DNA from: Rickettsia typhi
GTDB taxonomy: Bacteria; Pseudomonadota; Alphaproteobacteria; Rickettsiales; UBA1997
Assembly (NCBI GenBank): GCA_945898025.1
Contig: CAMDGT010000082.1
Location: forward strand, 1-5,742
DNA: 5,742 nucleotides
Direction: 5' to 3'
Position 1 is the first letter of the stretch. Each line of letters opens with the position of its first letter. Shown piece by piece: positions 1-5,742 of the stretch. The position numbers were made by a program, and so were the translations under genes. The notes beneath the pieces are model-generated. The model saw nothing but the letters and a program-made list of their open reading frames with translations. It was not told the DNA's origin and ran no database searches.

Positions 1-366
1 AAGAGGTGTTAATTGCAATAAATATCGAAAGTCGAATCTCTGAAAAAGGATCAAGAAATCATCCTCTCACTGGAGAACAAAAAGCTTCGAACACCGAAAA
101 ATCTAGAATCATATCAAGGGATGAAATCATTTTTGGTGCCCCAAGCTCACATGCTTCAACACTTCGTTCGAACAATTGGAATTCTGCGAGCCAAAGTAAA
201 AATCGGAATGATGAATCTGGTCTACAACATTATTCTTCTAGGGATCCGCCTGGGGATCCGCCTGGGGATCCGCCTGGGGATCCTTCTGGGACAACTCATT
301 AAACGAGGTGCGATATCTACCGTCTTCGACTACCTAAAACACAAAAACCACAACCAAAATTCATAA
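1..366 (+). pseudogene. IS5-family-like transposase, C-terminal remnant, frameshifted
   Basis: This is the 3' end of a DDE transposase gene whose 5' part lies outside the window. The codon frame beginning at base 3 reads RISEKGSRNHPLT, then EQKASN, then SRDEIIFGA. It resembles the pattern 'EKGYRN-PLTEEQK-SN...RVEHIFG' found before and around the catalytic Glu of IS5-group transposases. Similarity then moves to the frame beginning at base 1, which reads HMLQHFVRTIGILRAKVKIG and then MMNLVYNI, matching the family's conserved C-terminal block. Dropping one C from the CCCC run at 139-142 joins the two halves as FGAQAHMLQHF. The joined frame runs to the TAA at 364-366. The family's usual VEH is DEI here, with the Glu kept. 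Beyond NLVYNI the protein becomes GIRL repeats encoded by a 12-bp tandem array. GC is about 42%, well above the flanking DNA, which suggests foreign origin. A programmed +1 shift is possible, but decay is simpler. Family assignment is from memory of motifs; the exact IS is not identified. Confidence 0.75.
241..288 (+). repeat. 12-bp tandem repeat, four units (GGGATCCGCCTG)
   Basis: Three perfect copies of GGGATCCGCCTG (241-252, 253-264, 265-276) are followed by a fourth copy with GC changed to TT (277-288). Each unit contains the palindrome GGATCC. The unit is a multiple of three, so copy-number change keeps the reading frame. It reads GIRL in the transposase's C-terminal frame and DPPG in the other frame. 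The array lies just after the conserved NLVYNI block, where the family normally has a short variable tail, so it probably arose by slippage or was inserted there. It is far more GC-rich than its surroundings. Confidence 0.95.
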
Positions 367-405
367 AAAACTTAAAAAACCTTGCCAAATTAAGCTGTAA
401 AAATA

Positions 406-468
406 AGATTTTTTGAACTTAGTTTTTAATTTAAAAATTCAAAACTAACAAAATCTCTGAAGTTCAAA
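406..468. repeat. Overlapping inverted repeats (two alternative hairpins)
   Basis: Two mutually exclusive foldings are visible. The first pairs AGATTTT (406-412) with AAAATCT (450-456) and, inside that, TAGTTTT (420-426) with AAAACTA (441-447). The second pairs TTTGAACTT (412-420) with AAGTTCAAA (460-468), a perfect 9-bp arm that uses bases from the first structure. A and T runs pair easily by chance in DNA this AT-rich, so biological meaning is unproven. No clean T-run follows the second arm, so it does not look like a standard intrinsic terminator. Confidence 0.4.
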
Positions 469-508
469 TTTATTGGGTTAAATTTCGATCTTTAGAAATT
501 TCCTATAA

Positions 509-536
509 TTTATTAGCTTATTTTCAATGGTATAAT
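509..536 (+). promoter_or_regulatory. Putative sigma-70 promoter (extended -10) for the porin-like gene
   Basis: An extended -10 element TGgTATAAT lies at 528-536, with TTTATT (509-514) as a weak -35 at 16-bp spacing. Transcription would begin near 543, giving a leader of about 80 bases before the ATG at 625. A second perfect TATAAT at 504-509 lacks a good -35. TATAAT boxes are common by chance in such DNA; the TGn extension makes this one the better candidate. Confidence 0.45.
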
Positions 537-624
537 TATTTTTATCTGATATATTACATGATTTTGATAAATTACCTTCATTTTACTGAACTCAACCTCA
601 ATTATAAAAACATTAATTAAATAT

Positions 625-2025
625 ATGTTAATTAATTTTTGCCATTTATTGATTAAAAAATACTGTTTACTAATATCCGCTATTTTAATATTTGTTAACA
701 ATAATTGTTTTGCAAATTTTACAGAAACAGAAAATATTTATAGCTACAAACTATTAATCAACAGCTATTTATCAAATAGAAACCAATCCAACATAGCATT
801 GCAAAATGAGTATTCTAAAAATGAGTATTCTAAAAATAATTATGATAAAAAATATGCAGTAGAAAATAACTCCCAACTATTTCTTGAAGCAAAAAAATTA
901 ATCAACGAACAGCAATCAATTTCTCTAAAAATTAAACTTGAGTCAGAATTATCAAGCAATGCCAATAATTTTAGAATAGATATTGATGAGAGCTTTTTAT
1001 TGCTGGAAAACACATTAGGAAATTTAGAATTAGGAGCAACCAAAGCATCTAATCAAAAGATGAAGGCGGGAGTTACAAACATTAATAATAGTAATAATTT
1101 TGCTATTGCTAATGGCAATTATTTAAAAAATATTATTTTGCCCAGATTTAACTCTTCGGCTTTTGTCAATAATTTTAGCTTTCCGCTTTTTATTACCATT
1201 CCCCAACTGCCAATCGCACATAATGGAGAAGGAATTGGAGCTGATTTTAATGAAGAAATTGAAAATGGTCAATATAAAACAGCAAATTTTAATAAAGATC
1301 GCATAAAAATTTTGCGGAATACGAGTTTTAATGGAATGGAGGATGCCAATAAAATAAGCTATTACAGCCCAAGAATTTCTAACTTACAACTAGCAATAAG
1401 CTATACTCCAGATAGTAGTAAGAGTTATTTCTCGACTTCTGTTTTTAACAATAAAAATTGGCGAGTTGTTGATATAACAACTCTCAATGCCAATTATCTT
1501 AATTATCTAGAAAATGATTTAAGCTACGAACTGTCTGCAAGCTTAGAAAATGGTAGATCTAAAAATAATTATCAGAACAATATTAAAAAAAGAAATCTTT
1601 TAGCTTTTGATTTTGGAGCAACCGCAAATTATTTTGGTTTTACCTTAGCATCGAATATTGGATTCTGGGGAAATTCTTTGCAAAATAAAAATAATAATTG
1701 CGATATTACAAATTTAAATCTTAACCTACAAAATCAAGATAGTCTTTGCAGTTATAGACAAAATAATTTTAAACCTAATTATTATGCATTAGGTCTTGAT
1801 TATAAAATAAGTCATTTCAGCCTTGGGATCTCTCATTTTCAGAGTCAATTACAAAAAAATTATTACTCCGCAGATGCTTTAAATTTCGGCTATAAAATCA
1901 ATAAAGATATAAATCTGTATCTTGAAACCATTAACTTCTCTTTTAAAACAAAAAATATCCCCAACATCAATTTATCAAAAAATAAAGGTTGCATTGCACT
2001 GACTGGAATTAATCTCAAGTTTTAA
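625..2025 (+). CDS. Porin-like outer-membrane beta-barrel protein
   Basis: A 466-residue secreted protein, probably a Gram-negative porin of the alphaproteobacterial (Porin_4-like) type that would let small solutes cross the outer membrane. Residues 1-31 form a signal peptide: Lys-Lys at 11-12, a hydrophobic core around CLLISAILIFV, and a likely cleavage after CFA. A polar, Asn/Ser/Lys-rich stretch follows (about 32-97), containing a duplicated EYSKN. Barrel-like alternation begins near SLKIKLESEL (100-109). GNLELGATKAS (132-142) and KISYYSPRISNLQLAISYTP (243-262) match two hallmark porin blocks, 'G-L-LG' and 'I-YYSP-F-G-QLG-SY-P'. Later strands include YFGFTLASNIGFWG and YALGLDYKISHFSLGISH. 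The chain ends in ALTGINLKF with a terminal Phe, the usual recognition signal for outer-membrane barrel assembly. The ATG at 625 is chosen because it gives a complete signal peptide and stops lie upstream in frame; no Shine-Dalgarno is visible. The specific substrate is unknown. Composition is biased to Asn, Lys and Ile, as expected at low GC. Confidence 0.82.
   Translation: MLINFCHLLIKKYCLLISAILIFVNNNCFANFTETENIYSYKLLINSYLSNRNQSNIALQNEYSKNEYSKNNYDKKYAVENNSQLFLEAKKLINEQQSISLKIKLESELSSNANNFRIDIDESFLLLENTLGNLELGATKASNQKMKAGVTNINNSNNFAIANGNYLKNIILPRFNSSAFVNNFSFPLFITIPQLPIAHNGEGIGADFNEEIENGQYKTANFNKDRIKILRNTSFNGMEDANKISYYSPRISNLQLAISYTPDSSKSYFSTSVFNNKNWRVVDITTLNANYLNYLENDLSYELSASLENGRSKNNYQNNIKKRNLLAFDFGATANYFGFTLASNIGFWGNSLQNKNNNCDITNLNLNLQNQDSLCSYRQNNFKPNYYALGLDYKISHFSLGISHFQSQLQKNYYSADALNFGYKINKDINLYLETINFSFKTKNIPNINLSKNKGCIALTGINLKF
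808..837 (+). repeat. 15-bp tandem duplication inside the porin-like gene
   Basis: Two perfect copies of GAGTATTCTAAAAAT (808-822 and 823-837) encode EYSKN-EYSKN. A diverged third unit (838-852) encodes NYDKK. The repeat keeps the frame and falls in the polar segment between signal peptide and barrel, where length variation should be tolerated. It is probably recent replication slippage. Confidence 0.9.
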
Positions 2026-2039
2026 TATTAAGGCTTCAA

Positions 2040-2068
2040 TTATTGAAATACATAAATATTGCTATAAT
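2040..2068 (+). promoter_or_regulatory. Putative upstream promoter for gltA (extended -10)
   Basis: An extended -10 TGcTATAAT sits at 2060-2068, and TTATTG (2040-2045) is a weak -35 at 17-bp spacing. The -10 overlaps a small AT-only hairpin (AAATATT at 2054-2060 with AATATTT at 2066-2072), which could instead belong to the 3' end of the porin-like transcript. Together with the second promoter below it would give gltA two start points, as reported for Rickettsia gltA. Inferred from motif match only. Confidence 0.4.
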
Positions 2069-2084
2069 ATTTTTGACAAGTAAA

Positions 2085-2112
2085 TTGACTTAATAAATTA
2101 TTATTTTATAAA
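2085..2112 (+). promoter_or_regulatory. Putative main promoter for gltA (TTGACT-N16-TATAAA)
   Basis: TTGACT (2085-2090) and TATAAA (2107-2112) are separated by 16 bp, each one mismatch from the sigma-70 consensus. Transcription would start near 2119, about 100 bases before the gltA ATG. A nearby TTGACA (2073-2078) is a perfect -35, but its best -10 partners lie at poorer spacing. This is the best-formed promoter in the window. Confidence 0.5.
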
Positions 2113-2217
2113 ATTTATTACCAATTTTTTATACTATTTACAGGCTTTGAATAAACTTATTATGATTTATTAAAGTCTAAAATAGTTGATGCCAATTTAG
2201 CAATATTTAATAAATAC

Positions 2218-3528
2218 ATGAAAGACTCTTTACAGCCAGAGCAACTAACTGCAAAATTTATTCTACCAAATGGTAAAGAAATTTTACTGCCTATATATCA
2301 AGCAACAATAGGTCAAAATGTTATTGATATATCCTCACTTTATAAAGAAAGCGGAATGTTTACCTACGACCCTGGTTTTCTTTCTACGGCATCTTGCGAA
2401 TCAAAAATTACCTTTATCGATGGAGATGCAGGAATATTAAGACATAGCGGGTACCCTATAGAAGATCTTGCCAATAAAAGTGAATATCTTGAAGTTGCCT
2501 ATCTACTGCTTAATCAAAATTTACCAAATCAAGCTCAATATCAAGATTTTTGTCAAAAAATTAAAGATCAGATGTTAGTTCACGAACAGCTAACAATTCT
2601 TTATCGTGGCTTTCCAAGAAAAGCTCACCCAATGGCAATAATGGTTGGTGCAGTTGCTTCACTTTCAGCATTCTATCACGAAACTGTTGATACGGCAACT
2701 CCTCAAGGCAGAATGGACGTCGCTTATAAGATTATCGCTAAAATGCCAACTCTAGCAGCAATGGCTTATAAATACTCCATCGGAGAGCCTATTATTTACC
2801 CAAAACACGAGCTGGGATTTGCCGAAAATTTCTTGCATATGTTATTCGCCAATCCTGCACATAATTTGCATATTAGCCCAATAATTGCCAAAGCAATGGA
2901 AATGATATTCATTCTTCATGCTGATCACGAGCAAAATGCCTCTACTTCAACCGTAAGGCTTGCAGGCTCTTCTGGTGCCAATCCTTTTGCTTGCATTGGA
3001 GCAGGAATATCTTCACTATGGGGCCCAGCACATGGCGGGGCAAATGAAGAAGTTGTTGAAATGTTGCAAGAAATTGGCAATAAATCAAGAATTCCTGAAT
3101 TCATTAAAAGAGCTAAAGATAAGAACGACCCTTTCCGACTTATGGGCTTTGGGCATCGAGTATATAAAAACTACGATCCTAGAGCATCAGTTCTCAAAAA
3201 ATCTTGTCATGAAGTATTGCTAGAATTAGGAATAAAAAACGATCCACTGCTTAATATTGCTATTGAACTAGAAAAAATAGCTCTTAATGACGAATATTTC
3301 ATTTCTAGAAAATTATTTCCGAATGTTGACTTCTATTCTGGAATTATCTACAAAGCTCTTGGTATTCCAACATCATTATTTACAGTTATATTTGCAGTAG
3401 CCAGAAGTGCCGGCTGGATAGCTCAATGGAAAGAAATGATAGAGGATCCAGCATTTAAAATCGGTAGACCTCGTCAACTTTATAAAGGGGAAATAAAAAG
3501 AGAATATCAAGAAATCAAAAATCGTTAA
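2218..3528 (+). CDS. gltA: Citrate synthase (EC 2.3.3.16 type, hexameric Gram-negative class)
   Basis: Cytosolic enzyme that condenses acetyl-CoA with oxaloacetate to citrate, the entry step of the TCA cycle. The 436-residue length is that of Rickettsia and E. coli GltA (about 430). The N-terminal region has the small beta domain ([20 protein letters not shown]), then FTYDPGF-STASCES and the [15 protein letters not shown] block typical of the family. The catalytic triad is present: His272 in WGPAHGGAN, His313 in [15 protein letters not shown] and Asp371 in NVDFYSG, corresponding to E. coli His264, His305 and Asp362. [20 protein letters not shown] is also intact, and the C-terminus [15 protein letters not shown] closely follows the rickettsial pattern. 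No frameshift or missing residue is seen. The ATG at 2218 gives the family's usual N-terminal length, and no other usual start codon lies between it and the upstream in-frame stop at 2152; there is no clear Shine-Dalgarno. Two promoter candidates precede it, and a weak terminator overlaps its stop codon. The neighbouring porin and virB4 genes have no pathway link to it. Confidence 0.97.
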   Translation: MKDSLQPEQLTAKFILPNGKEILLPIYQATIGQNVIDISSLYKESGMFTYDPGFLSTASCESKITFIDGDAGILRHSGYPIEDLANKSEYLEVAYLLLNQNLPNQAQYQDFCQKIKDQMLVHEQLTILYRGFPRKAHPMAIMVGAVASLSAFYHETVDTATPQGRMDVAYKIIAKMPTLAAMAYKYSIGEPIIYPKHELGFAENFLHMLFANPAHNLHISPIIAKAMEMIFILHADHEQNASTSTVRLAGSSGANPFACIGAGISSLWGPAHGGANEEVVEMLQEIGNKSRIPEFIKRAKDKNDPFRLMGFGHRVYKNYDPRASVLKKSCHEVLLELGIKNDPLLNIAIELEKIALNDEYFISRKLFPNVDFYSGIIYKALGIPTSLFTVIFAVARSAGWIAQWKEMIEDPAFKIGRPRQLYKGEIKREYQEIKNR

Positions 3529-3553
3529 TTAATAATAATTATTAACGCTTTTT
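3523..3553 (+). terminator. Weak intrinsic terminator-like hairpin after gltA
   Basis: A 25-base imperfect palindrome (3523-3547) starts in the last sense codon of gltA. CGTTAAT pairs with ATTAACG over 7 bp, followed by a bulged T, 3 more pairs and an AATA loop. Then come C and TTTTT (3549-3553). Only two G-C pairs close the stem, so termination is probably partial, which would leave some read-through into virB4. Confidence 0.5.
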
Positions 3554-3565
3554 ATAAATAAGCCT

Positions 3566-3571
3566 AGGAGG
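3566..3571 (+). promoter_or_regulatory. virB4: Strong Shine-Dalgarno (AGGAGG) for virB4
   Basis: AGGAGG, extended to AGGAGGG, ends 9 bases before the ATG at 3581. It fixes the virB4 start and stands out because neither of the other two intact genes in the window has a recognisable ribosome binding site. Confidence 0.85.
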
Positions 3572-3580
3572 GCAAAATAA

Positions 3581-5742
3581 ATGTCTTTTTCTAATAAAAT
3601 TATCAAAACTCTACTCGTTCCTAAGAACAATAATAAGATTTCATTTAAAATACCAAGCGAAGATTTTATACCATTTGTTTGCCATTACGACGAAGAAACT
3701 ATCTTAACTAAAAATGGCGAATTAATGAAAACCATTCGCATTACTGGCTTCTCTCAAGATTCCACCTCTAATTTAGACTCAATAAGGGAGGTTGTAAGAA
3801 AATCAATAATTGATGAAATAGGCAACAATATTCACTTTTCATTTTGGTTTCATACCATAAGAAGAAGAAAAAACATCAAAGTCAAAGGAAACTTTGAAGA
3901 TGCATTTTCACAATATATTGAAAATGAATGGAATGAGCAAAATGAATGGGAGAGCCAATTTATCAATGAACTTTATGTGACCATCATAATTCAAGGTTCC
4001 GGAGCTTCATTGATTAATTTAAAATCATTGTGGAACTCGCTATCCGCAAAATCTAACCGCAATCTTCATTTATCAAAACTAAACTCCGCCCATAAAGAAT
4101 TAAACAATTTATGTAGTGCAATCCTTTATAATATTACTGATTATGGAGCAAAAATTCTTTGTATCATTGAGTGGAAGGGTATATTATACTCAGAGCAAAT
4201 GCGATTTTTTGGCAAAATACTCAATCTCAACGAAGAAAGATACCCCCTTTCAATCAATGATATTTCCGCCGATTTAGCAACTCATAAAATTGCATTTGGA
4301 GATCGAGAAATTCAGGTCGAAAACTCTGAAAGAAAAAGCTTCGGGGCAATTCTTTCTTTAAAAGAATATCGCGAAATAAGCATTGATAACCTTGATAACT
4401 TACTGCAAATGCCAATAGAGTTTATTATCTCGCAATCAATGATTTTTGATGTCAATAATCAAGATTTTCAATCATTCCAAAATCAAGACAATATCCTTAA
4501 AATTAGCGAAGATGAAGAATTCCGCAAGTCTTTGGGAATTGGTAATTTTTTTGAAAATATTAATAATCTAGAAACTGATTATTGCAAAGTACAAACCAAT
4601 GTAATGGTAATAGCAGAAAATATTGATAAATTAAAACATGATGTTGATGAAGTAACCAATAAATTCAGCGCTTCTGGCCTTTCTCTAGTAAGAGAGGAGC
4701 TTTTTTTGGAGCATTGTTTTTGGGCACAAATACCAGCCAATTTTGATTTTTTAAAAAGACAAAAATTATTTAATTCTAAAACTGTCGCAGGCTTTATTGT
4801 TCTTTACAGTTTTCCTACAGGAACAATCGATGGTAATCATTGGGGAGGTGCAGTATCAGTAATTAGAACAGCCCTCAATACTCCTTATTTTTTTAATTTT
4901 CATAATAAAAACATAGGACATACCCTTATAGTCGGCGGTGATGATGCCGATAAAAATGCCTTATTAAATTTCTTTATCGCTCAAGCGATGAGATTTAATC
5001 CAAAATTATTTTATTTTGATAACAATAAGGCAAAAATATTAATTAATGGTTTAGACGGAGATTATCACAATATTACTGAAAAAATTTCTAATAAAAATAT
5101 TCAATCTTTAAACATTAATCCATTAGAAAACAACAATCGAGATAACAAGGAGCAAAAAGAATTCCTTACCAACTTCTTTACTAGTCTAGTTTCGTTTGCG
5201 AAAGAATCATTATCAAATAGTGAAATTAACATTATTCCAGCAATAGTTGAAAATATAATTTCAAAAAAAATCGATAATTTTAATGATGCAATAGAATTAT
5301 TTAATAGCGGAGAATCAAGAGAAATATACCAAAAAATGCAAATTTGGCAAAACGGAAAACTCTCTCACATTTTTAATAGCAAAAATAACAATCCGACAGA
5401 AACAATAGTTGAAGATATCAATTGGGGTCATCACATCATAGGATTCAACATTACCGAAACAGAAAAATCTTTGCCGATTATCTTGCCGTTATTCATTTAT
5501 TTTTTAAATAAAATAGAGCAAAATCTTGATGGCGGTGCTTCAATAATTGTAATTGATGACATCTTAACACTATTTGAAAACAATATTCTTGCCAATAAAA
5601 TTGATAGCATCTTAAAAAGATTGGTTCAAAAAAACTGTGTGGTAATTTCAACCATAAACAGCGATAAAGATCTTGAGAAATCAATCGCTCTAAAAGAAAT
5701 TATTAAAAATTCAGCAAATCAAATATATTTACCAAATAAAAA
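3581..5742 (+). CDS. virB4: VirB4-family type IV secretion ATPase homologue with degenerate nucleotide-binding motifs, 3' end missing
   Basis: An open frame of 720 codons continues past the right edge; VirB4 proteins are usually about 800 residues, so perhaps 80-90 are missing. VirB4 is the large inner-membrane-associated ATPase that powers pilus assembly and substrate transfer in type IV secretion. The N-terminal part fits the CagE/TrbE/VirB domain: DFIPFVCHYDEETILTKNG (28-46), LMKTIRITGF (48-57) and FHTIRRRK (90-97). The C-terminal ATPase domain starts near WGGAVSVIRTALNTPYFFNF (421-440), and the family's 'PN' block appears as NQIYLPN (713-719). The nucleotide site is altered. Walker A (GPTGSGKT type) is GGDDADKN at 452-459, keeping Lys458 but losing the preceding Gly and the following Thr/Ser. 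Walker B (DEAW type) is IIVIDDIL at 655-662, with Asp660 for the catalytic Glu. The usual 'TQ' is TIN at 691-693. No stop interrupts the frame, so it looks maintained, not decayed. This fits the second, motif-poor VirB4 copy (RvhB4-II) known in Rickettsiales. It lies 52 bp after gltA. Confidence 0.9.
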   Translation, partial: MSFSNKIIKTLLVPKNNNKISFKIPSEDFIPFVCHYDEETILTKNGELMKTIRITGFSQDSTSNLDSIREVVRKSIIDEIGNNIHFSFWFHTIRRRKNIKVKGNFEDAFSQYIENEWNEQNEWESQFINELYVTIIIQGSGASLINLKSLWNSLSAKSNRNLHLSKLNSAHKELNNLCSAILYNITDYGAKILCIIEWKGILYSEQMRFFGKILNLNEERYPLSINDISADLATHKIAFGDREIQVENSERKSFGAILSLKEYREISIDNLDNLLQMPIEFIISQSMIFDVNNQDFQSFQNQDNILKISEDEEFRKSLGIGNFFENINNLETDYCKVQTNVMVIAENIDKLKHDVDEVTNKFSASGLSLVREELFLEHCFWAQIPANFDFLKRQKLFNSKTVAGFIVLYSFPTGTIDGNHWGGAVSVIRTALNTPYFFNFHNKNIGHTLIVGGDDADKNALLNFFIAQAMRFNPKLFYFDNNKAKILINGLDGDYHNITEKISNKNIQSLNINPLENNNRDNKEQKEFLTNFFTSLVSFAKESLSNSEINIIPAIVENIISKKIDNFNDAIELFNSGESREIYQKMQIWQNGKLSHIFNSKNNNPTETIVEDINWGHHIIGFNITETEKSLPIILPLFIYFLNKIEQNLDGGASIIVIDDILTLFENNILANKIDSILKRLVQKNCVVISTINSDKDLEKSIALKEIIKNSANQIYLPNK

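Larger units (their letters stand above)
367..624. other. AT-rich intergenic spacer before the porin-like gene
   Basis: No convincing coding sequence is seen here on either strand. Composition drops sharply to about 22% GC at the start of this stretch, right after the transposase remnant ends. It contains two overlapping inverted repeats (406-468) and two TATAAT boxes (504-509 and 531-536) that could drive the downstream gene. The right end of the insertion element should lie in or near this stretch, but without the left end no terminal inverted repeat can be assigned. In-frame stops at 547, 559, 565 and 568 show that the downstream gene does not extend into most of it. Confidence 0.6.

Noticed and set aside
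6..302. A 98-residue GTG-started reading frame with DPPG repeats as a separate collagen-like gene
   Set aside because: Its first half matches the transposase and the second half is the wrong frame over the family's conserved C-terminal block; the frame is also open to the window edge, so the GTG is not a real start.
513..701. A 62-residue frame on the minus strand
   Set aside because: It is rich in Ile and Lys codons expected from AT-rich DNA and overlaps the signal-peptide region of the porin-like gene and its promoter; no recognisable motif.
840..1043. A 67-residue frame on the minus strand
   Set aside because: It lies wholly inside the porin-like gene and shows no family resemblance.
2054..2074. 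Hairpin AAATATT/AATATTT with short T-run as a terminator for the porin-like gene
   Set aside because: The stem has no G-C pair and the T-run is interrupted after two further bases; it also overlaps a good extended -10 box, so a terminator call is not supported.
2960..3223. An 87-residue frame in another phase
   Set aside because: It overlaps the most conserved catalytic part of gltA and is a by-product of that sequence.
3549..3560. TATAAA near 3553-3558 as a promoter for virB4
   Set aside because: No usable -35 lies at proper spacing, and the box overlaps the T-run of the gltA hairpin; AT-rich spacers contain such boxes by chance.
5493..5684. A 63-residue frame on the minus strand
   Set aside because: It lies opposite the conserved C-terminal ATPase region of virB4 and has no recognisable features.

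Overview
The window is AT-rich, apart from its first 366 bases. Gene content and protein similarity point to an alphaproteobacterium of the order Rickettsiales, or a close obligate intracellular relative. The strongest evidence is a citrate synthase that closely follows the Rickettsia GltA pattern through its whole length. Beside it is a VirB4-type secretion ATPase with damaged nucleotide-binding motifs, as known for the second VirB4 copy of the Rickettsiales type IV secretion system (rvh). An Asn/Lys/Ile-rich porin-like protein also fits this setting. The assignment rests on remembered family patterns, not on a database search.

Layout, all on the + strand. Bases 1-366 hold the decayed 3' end of an IS5-family-like transposase. 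It has one apparent extra C in a CCCC run, and its C-terminal part contains a 12-bp tandem repeat (four units). GC content is about 42% by hand count over 1-360, against about 22% in the next 60 bases. Bases 367-624 are AT-rich and non-coding, with overlapping inverted repeats and a plausible promoter. A signal-peptide-bearing outer-membrane beta-barrel (porin-like) gene occupies 625-2025. Bases 2026-2217 are a promoter-rich spacer. Citrate synthase gltA is at 2218-3528. A weak hairpin plus T-run follows its stop codon, and then a strong Shine-Dalgarno sequence leads into virB4 at 3581, which runs off the right edge after 720 codons.

The genes do not form one obvious pathway. gltA is the entry enzyme of the TCA cycle. 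The porin would give small-solute permeability across the outer membrane. The VirB4 homologue would belong to the inner-membrane energy module of a type IV secretion system. gltA and virB4 are only 52 bp apart and may be partly co-transcribed, although a terminator-like structure lies between them.

The observations most worth a second look are the loss of canonical Walker A, Walker B and Q-motif residues in an otherwise intact VirB4 frame, and the minisatellite inside the frameshifted transposase remnant. I found no RNA gene, CRISPR array or clearly new system.
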